Assembly: GCA_032622095.1 (NCBI GenBank)
Contig: CP136061.1
Location: forward strand, 62,745,127-62,809,126
DNA length: 64,000 nt
DNA from: Siphonodentalium dalli
Taxonomy: Eukaryota; Mollusca; Scaphopoda; Gadilida; Siphonodentaliidae
Reading direction: 5' to 3'
The translations under genes were made by a program, and so were the position numbers. Under the pieces are notes generated by a model that was not told where the DNA came from, ran no database searches, and saw only the letters and a list, made by a program, of their open reading frames with translations. Shown in pieces: positions 13,301-22,300 of the stretch. Position 1 is the first letter of the stretch; every line of letters starts with the position of its first letter.

Positions 13301-16300
13301 GCATAATTGAGGTGACTAATGGGCGAACATCACCAACTTCAACTGAGAAACTTCAATCTGATCCTAGGCCTCAGCAGACTGAGGTCCCCAGAGGGTGAAA
13401 ATGGTAATGCTAGCCCGCTGTGCAGGATAGCATCACTAAATTCACCCTCTGGGGACCTCATTCTGCAAATGACAGACACACTATTTCCAGGCTTGGCTGG
13501 GATGATCAAATGGGAATAGAGAATAATCTCTGTAAGCAAGTTATTTTCTTTAATTTTATTGGCAGTATGCAGAATCATTCATATATGAATTACACACACT
13601 GATTCTCAATGGTAGAACCATTACCTTTTGATTAAATCATCAATAAATTTGCCCCGAATTTAGAACTTAATGATTACACCTGGGCATAGTCTAAAATATG
13701 TCTTTTCCGAAATGGCATGATCGCAAGCCTGAATTTAGTGTCTGACATTTGCAGAATGAGGTCCCCAGAGGGTGAATTTAGTGACGCTATGCTGTATAGC
13801 GGGCTAGCATCACCAAATCACCCTCTGGGGACCTCATTCTGCTTAGGCCTCATGAATAATAATAGTACCTTTTTATTGAAGGTTGTTTGTCTTTTTTAAG
13901 TGATCTTTGCCCCTATACATGTACTGGTATGTTGTTTATGGCGATCAGTAGGCCATGTTGGCATTTGTTACGACTAGCGAATTTCTGTGTTGACTTGTTT
14001 AATAATCAAGTCGCCATGATTAATTGACTAATCGTTTCAACACTAATCTAGATACGTACAGTATTCACATCACGAACCTTGTATCGGGATATAGTGACCA
14101 GACCCGTATGTCCCATGCCTAATTTGAATGGTAAAGTTAAACATACATTAATACAACATGTAAGGTTCAACAAAACTTTTTACGTACTTGGTTTGTGCTA
14201 GATATCTGTCCCATCCTCTGATTATATTTCCATAGAGTGCTGTGTCTTCTAAGTAACTCCCTTCAAAAGCATAGATTTGTCTCTCCAAATTAGCCAGGGT
14301 TTCCTACAAAGATATGTACCTTTTATCACTGGACATGACACTATGAGAGCAGCGGAGGTATGAAGTTTACACAGTATGTAGTAAAGTTTGATAATACAGT
14401 AAAACCTCTCAAAACCGAACACCGGCCCTTCTGTTCGGTATACAGAGGTGTTCGGTTTACAGAAAATCGCAAAACCATCGGAATATATTGCCGCTGTCGG
14501 TAATAGTTATCGAGACCCGAACACCTCCGTACTGATTAATTAAACTTTATTCAATAAACTACAAAATACAACAAAAACTAAATTGCAATAGAAACGAGAG
14601 GCCGTTCATGATCGGCAGATGTTTAACCCATACCTAGGCGATACCGATTAGATATTTTAATAAATCCTTACACCAACCTTTTCATGAGTGCAAAAGTTTC
14701 AACAATTCACACCTTACTATTACGGTCACAAGTGGAATCAGACTTATTGGGCACCTTGCTCACATAAACACTATAGGAACACAGATGTGGCATTCAATTT
14801 CAACATATTAGGTCACTCCAACACAGATATGTCTTATAGAGTGATAAAGCTAATTAAGCTCAATCCATAGTCGGAGAAGCACCATAGCAGTTAAAGACAA
14901 AATAGTTACAGACATTAAGTAGATAAACATCATAGCAACTCCATTTATTTGCTTATTACATTGGAATGTGAGACATAACATATTATGTTTTTTTTATTAT
15001 TGTTATTTTTTTTATTAAGTTTTGTGTTAGCTTCATATTAAAAATTCATGGGATCATTTAGATGGGAGAAAATGGTCAATATTTCCCATTCAAAAACCAA
15101 TCAATACCTGAACAACTATACAAGTGAGGGATGTATGGACCTGGATATAAAATGATTGATAATGATTGGATATAAAATGTTTTAATGCAGAATTTTCAGA
15201 TAGCTAGAGGTAGGATATGAGATTGGTCAGATTGAAAATATTAGATTCATTAAATTGGATAGCATACTGTATGACTATGGAATGGGGTGGGTTAATTTTC
15301 TTCTAAGCTGATCATTGGAAAGATATAATGTATGCAAACAGCGGAAATATAATTAAAGTTATGGTTAATATTTACCAAAATCTATACAGGTGAAGAATGT
15401 ATCATCATTAACATGGATGCAATTATTTATATAGTGACTGTGTGAAAATATTTAGTTATCACATTGTGTCAGCAAGATTGGTGGAGGATGTTAATATTTT
15501 CAAGCAAATAAACCAAATGAACCTCACTTTGCAGGTTAGGGGTGTGTTATCATAAACTATGCCAAGAGCTATAAACATAATCAAGGGAAATATTTAATGA
15601 ATCGGATAGAATCTTAATCTTACCCAAACTAATGAACTGATAAACACAAAAAGTCCATAAAAAGCATGTCATTGGATTTAGAAACCCATGTATACAATAA
15701 GTCTGAGACAGTGTCTAATGTCATGAACCTGTTTCAACAAAGGGGTTAACTAAATACTGCACAGAAAACAGAGTCATCAATCACAGTTTTGACAGGTTTT
15801 ATCAACAGACTCTGCTATAGCCATGCTATCTACCAGTATCTCTATCTAGTGTCCAGTGAAACATAACTCAATTTCCAATAATACACTCTGTGCTATGCCA
15901 AAAGTTCTCTTCTCTTCTAAGCTCAGTCACAGTGCAGGCACTGGTAACATTATCAGTTACTTGAATTTTAAATGGCCATATTCAAATTATTCAAATTTGA
16001 ACCTGATCTGTATTTAGGGGCAAGGACCATATGTACCAAATTTGGTGGTGATCGGATGAAAAATATTTTAAGTCAACACAGCTTGGATGAATTCTATTTA
16101 AAAACAAGAGCAGAAAGGGTTAACTAAATGATACCAAAAACCATACAGATGAAGAACGTGCTACGAACAACCTAGCTAAGAAATATGAGGCATATCAGAA
16201 GAAAATTGTTTGACTCAGATGCATCAGATAGCATTTGTGTGCAGGGTTGATTATTTTCTAAACCGATCAACCAATCGTTACCAAAAATTATACAGGTGAG

Positions 16301-19300
16301 GTGTGTGTCATCATAAACCTACATATCAAATATGAACACAATCGGACAATAAATACTTTGGTTACAGCATCGGATAGCTCATGCCTATGTGCGGATGCAA
16401 AATGTTAATAATTTCTAAACTGATCAACCAATCGATACCAAAAACTATACAGGTGAGGAGTGTGTCATCATAAACCTGCACATAAACTTTGAACACGATC
16501 CGATTAAAAATATTCGAGTAATCGAATCGGATAGCAAGTGTCTACGGACAGACAGACGGACGGACGACTAATGGTTGATCCGGACGTCGGCATTATGTGT
16601 ACCATACATGGTATGGGTACACATAAAAATGTACTATGAATACAAATTTGACAGACATTGATTACCGGGTTATAGGCTATAATACCCAATTCTCACTTGG
16701 ATAATACGAATAATAGGGGTTATGCGAGTAAACGCACATCAGATGTGCAGAAACTGGCTCTACTAATTACAAGTGTTCACTCCTTCACATAATGTGATGA
16801 AAGTGTCAATGACACTGTAGCTCAATTGGAGAGGGGATTATTTCATGTGTTAGAGTCAATGGAGTGATACATAATTCGGGAAGTTAAATGTCTAAGGCCA
16901 AATAAAATAGTACCTTCGTTTCTGGTAACGGAAGGCAAAAAATTAGGGTAGGGAGGGGCCAGGGGTAAACCCTTTTTTTTTTTTTAAATTCCCATAACGC
17001 ACAAGGTAATAACAGCTTAATCTATTGTAGATACAGGTATACTATGTATATAGTCTATCTGGATATAATATTGTAATGAACTTGCAAGGCACTTTATATT
17101 ATGTTATACAGTGACTTCGTCAGGATAAATTATATTTAATTTAATAATGTTTGTTGCACTCTTAGCTTTGCACACGACCTTTTCTATTCACTCATCTCAT
17201 GCGCCCTAAATTTAGAGTGGTCAACAAATCTGATTGCCCGGACCACGTGATCGAACATTGAACACGCACACACAAACAACAGGTCACTTGTCAATACCTG
17301 GAGCTGGGGGCAACATCTCCTCACATGTTTGGATCAATATAAAAAATACACTTATGCTCTTTAACGCTCTTGACTTTTGTCAATACAGACAAGGTAATTA
17401 TTGTAACACAAATTTGGTCGTTTAAACACATGTCATTTCATCACTTTGTTGAACTTGGTTTTTAGTTATTTGGAGAATCTAGTGAATTTTGTACATTAAA
17501 TTTAAGGTTATTTGCATGTTTGTTTAAAGAAACGTAAAGCTATATATTTGGCTATATTTCCCACAAAGTAGTTATAGTTTGATTTAGCATACAATGAGAA
17601 ATAAGCAGTTGGGATTTTTATTTGGAAACTACGGGTTGGTAGTAAATAATTTAGTAGTCTTAATGTTAACTAATTTTCAAGAGGGGGGAGTTTTAAAAAG
17701 GAAATAAGAAATATTTGTACATGGACAAAGATATAGTCCACATAAAGTAAAGTTTCGAGAATAATATAAAGGGTGAAGTCATTTACACTAACTTTAAATG
17801 ATATATCTCATTCCCACATTTTTGTATTATTATTAGGATGTTTTAATAATTTCAGAGTCTACTAACTACGATGTGTGTATACGATGTGCTTAATATTTGA
17901 TGGGCTAGATATAAAGCCGACTTTCATGCTATACAGAATTTCATATATAAAAGTATAGAGACTCATAAGGTGAGATCGTTCCTTTCTTAAATACCCTGTT
18001 CATCACACGTATCTATAACTTGTACAAGACGATGACGGTTTATATACCACTCAAATATTCAGAGAGGCTAAAGTTTATAAATGACTGTCGTGCTCGCCAT
18101 AGTTAGCCAGGAACCCCTATACCCACGGTGTGCGACATTATATTTTTTTATTTAAGTTTTTAAGTTTTTTTTTATCATATGACCTGGCAATAACAGGAGT
18201 CAGACCTCTCTTTGTACAAATCTTGCATATAAGAATGACTGTCTTCAATTTTTTGTCTTAGGGAAACTTTCACCACACCACTACATTCCCCAATTTCCAA
18301 CTTCGCCGATACCAGAACCATAGTATGCCAACTCTAGAGGATCTGAAAGGGATAATCTTGGGTAGTTTTGGGAAAGGGTCCGAGGTCCAAGCAATTGGGA
18401 AAAATAGATGGCGTAGCTGGGTAAATTGGGATTTTTCTAATTGAAATAATGACATGTATCAAATGAATTTTAAAAATAAGATATTTAAATACTAAGTCAA
18501 TACCTCAAATAAATCTGATATAGACTTTATTCTAGTAGTTGAAATTATTATATACAAATTATAGTCAGGACTATTAATTATGCTTAATTCTTGGTATAAT
18601 TTAGCAAATTCACATAGAATTGAGTAGTTATTCCATAACATGTTGCGTTAAAGCATGAGTTCCCTGTATGTGAATAATATCCCAACCTACATGTACCTGC
18701 ACCTTCCCACAAATCATCAATGTTACATCCAATGTTCATACTGGGGTTACATGCTTCAGTGCTTAACTATCAGAAAATTTAACAACAGATTGTTGAGAAT
18801 TTGTACAAAACAATCAATTGTCATATAATGTCTAAAGACATTTAATTTCTATTAATCAACACCCCTAAACATATCAAATTGAGTTATTAAATAAACATAT
18901 TCCATACCCTATTACCCATCAGTCTAAAAGACGAACAGGGGGAGGGTTACCGGAAACGAAGATATTTTTTTTTAATGCCTATTTAAAGTATTAAAGTGAT
19001 GTGAAACGTAAATTGAACCTCACAATTGAGTTCCCTGCGTCATTCTGTGGGAAGAGTGAATAAAATAACTCCGATACACGAAATCCCCCATCCTGAAGTC
19101 AGTTTGTACACATTATACGGCCATTCGGCTAACTATTTATATTCATCAATCGTCCCGATTAATCTCACCATAATAACACGAAAATACAAACCGATGCGTT
19201 GTCTTGTGCAGTCACGGAAATGCCCGAGCACTTCCGACTCGATTGGGATTGAATCGGGTTTCGTTCTCAGAAATGGCTTCTAGGGAGGATGACCGTTCGC

Positions 19301-22300
19301 TGGAATAGCGTCATGCACATCAGAATATTAAAGCGAAAAACAAATTGACATCGCAATCGGTAGTCAATTCGACAGGGAAGGAATAGAAAGGGAATTGTTG
19401 CGTGAAATCACAAACGGAAGAACATTGGCCGAGTTAGTGGCAAAGATTATAATCGAACAGTGATCGAGAGGTAATAATTCCAAAATGTTACTATTTATAG
19501 AAAATTGTAAGCGCATTGACCGAATTTTTACATCAATCTGGCCGCAAGCACAGTACCGTTCAGAAAGAGTTGTCTTACTTTTGTAACTCAAAACTGTTTA
19601 ATTACATTATACCTGTACAATAGTACAAATAATTGGTATTCAATATGCCAGTACAGAACATTTGTTAGCTCATTGGCCATGAAATGTTTTTAATGGCAAA
19701 TTCTGTTGTCAAGCTTTAGTAAGCACTATTCATTCTGATGGATGATAACTATAATGGAAAGCCTTTTTCACATGTATTAGCTAATTGCACATTAGCGTAA
19801 GTGAATTACAATTAAGCGTAATGTATTACACTCAGGTGTAATGCACACATATAAAGCGTACTTCACTTACGCTTAACCATATGATGTAGATAAAGCATTA
19901 CTCCTATGAGTAATAGAATTATGACTAGTGTGCTTAAGCGTAATTGATTAAAGTGTGCTTAAGCGTAATTGATTTACACTTAAGCTCACTGGTCATTTAT
20001 TTTCATTGATAGATTAATTACACTTAATCATAAATGAATTATGCTTAAGCGATTATACGAGAAGCCGTTTTCACATTTATTCTGATTCTGCTTAATCGCA
20101 AATCATTTACGCTTAAGTGTAAATCATTTGCACTTAAGAGCAAATCATTTATACTTAAATACAAATCATATGCGCTTTAGCGGAAATAGTATGGGAGGCC
20201 CTTTTCACATTTATTATTTATTTGCGCTTAAGCGCAAATATTTGTGCTTAAGCATAAATCATTAAGCACAAATATTTGTGCTTAAGCGTAAATCATTTGC
20301 GCTTAAGCACAAATATGTGTCTATCAATTTATTTGCGCTTAAGCGCAAATACCTAACACTCCATTACATCCCTCTGATGTGAATGATTGAGTCCATCTCA
20401 TATTATATTAGCATGGGCCCATAGTAATAGCCCCATACAGACTCAAAGTTGAAGAAAAAACATATTTCCATATGCATATCAGCATCTCTGTCCCTGGTGT
20501 CCCAAGATTTGGTGCCTCACTCCCAGAGCTCATGTATATTTTATTATCTCCTGCACAGATATATACCATTTCCATGGCCATAAATAGGGAATTAGGGGTT
20601 ACTGGGGTTTGCTTCCCTCATATGGTGTACTCATTGACTTGAAGTTGGGGAAAACCCCTATTTTCATAATATCAGCATCCCTGTCCCCAAGAATTTGTGT
20701 CGCCATCCCAGAGATATAGTATATTTTATAAAAGAGACATATCCTACACAGATCTATATCATTTCCATGGTCATAAAACAGATCTTGGGGTTTCTGGGGG
20801 ATTGTTTCCCTCATATGGTGGGGCTATATCAATTTTAGTGATGTGTTTAGGCCTGTGCCATGTAAAATTAATTCAGGGGGGATCATTGCATATTGATTTT
20901 TATTTGCGCTTAAGTGCAAATGATTTGCGCTTAAGCGCAAATATGATCTATTTGCTTAATTGCAAATGATAGAGGTTATTTGCGCTTAAGCGTAAATAAA
21001 TAATAAATGTGAAAAGGGCCTCCCATATAATAGATCACATTTATGGCAATTTTATGCTAAAGCGCAAATATATTATTAGACATATTTTTTGCGCTTGAGC
21101 GCAAATGATTTACACTAATAAATAATATATTTGAAAAGGCTGTCTCCCATGCGATTTCCTCTAAACTCAAATTTACTCTGGCAATAAGACATCAATCAAA
21201 CATCGGTTTAGACTCCCCCATATACTATGAGATGGACTCAATTATTCAGACAGAGGAAATCAGTTGGAGTTAGGTATTTGCTTAAGCATTATTCATATTA
21301 ATTATGCTTATGTGTAAATGAGTTCCGCGCTTAAGCGTAAATGAAGTACGCTTAAACGTAATTCATATACACTCTCATTGAACTCCCCTCAAGCTGAAAT
21401 GGATGCAACCGCATTACTAATGCCAGTAACCTACATCAGGTTATACCAATATACATGAGGTATATGGGGAGCCAAATTAACATTTAATAAATAATAGAGC
21501 TTAAGCGATATAATTGAGCTTAAGCGATATAATAAGGGAAGATATAATTGCGATTAAGTTCAATAAGGAAATATCTAATTGCGCTTAGCACAATAAGGAA
21601 TATCTTATTGCACTTAAGCACAAAAAGGAATATCGTATTGCACTTAAGCGCAATAAGGAATCTCTAAGCGCAATAAGGAATCTTCTTATTGCACTTAAGC
21701 GCGATAAGAAATATTCTTATTGCACTTAAGTGTAATTAGAGATTCCTTTATTTGGGGGGGGGGGGGGGGGGGGGGGCTTTAGCTCAATTATTTATTAAAT
21801 GTTAATTTGGCTTCCTCCCATAGAGGTGAGATAGCTGATGAACCCAATTACACTCAAGCGTAATTCAAATGTATTACGCTGATCGTAAGTTAATTATGCT
21901 TAAGCATAAATAATTTATGCTTAAGTGTAATTAGCTACTATAAAGTGAATCTGGGATAAGGGGAGTACTCTAAATTGTTCTTTCGACCAGCTGTTTCTAC
22001 CAATTAAAAAAAATTCTCATTTATTTTGAAACTAATGAAAGACAATGGTATATTTTTTTACTAGTAATATTCATTATAAACTTGTACAAATATGAAAACA
22101 AACAAAATTTTAATATTTAAGAAATTTAGAGTTCCCTCTCTTACAGCAGCAACCACTATGCCAGGAAGACCAATCGATCTAGTTCAGCCCGATTGGGCTA
22201 TTATAATTTATAGATCGATCGGTGGTTCATGCACTCTCTGCGTTTGAAATATTGCTAATAATTTCCATTTACATAAGTCAATAATGCCATTGCAGATAAC

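Noticed and set aside
16911-18960. A further 2 kb TIR element with 'cttcgtttc(t/c)ggtaac' ends
   Set aside because: Only about 20 bases match in inverted orientation, and no target duplication or shared interior was seen, so it is not listed as a feature.
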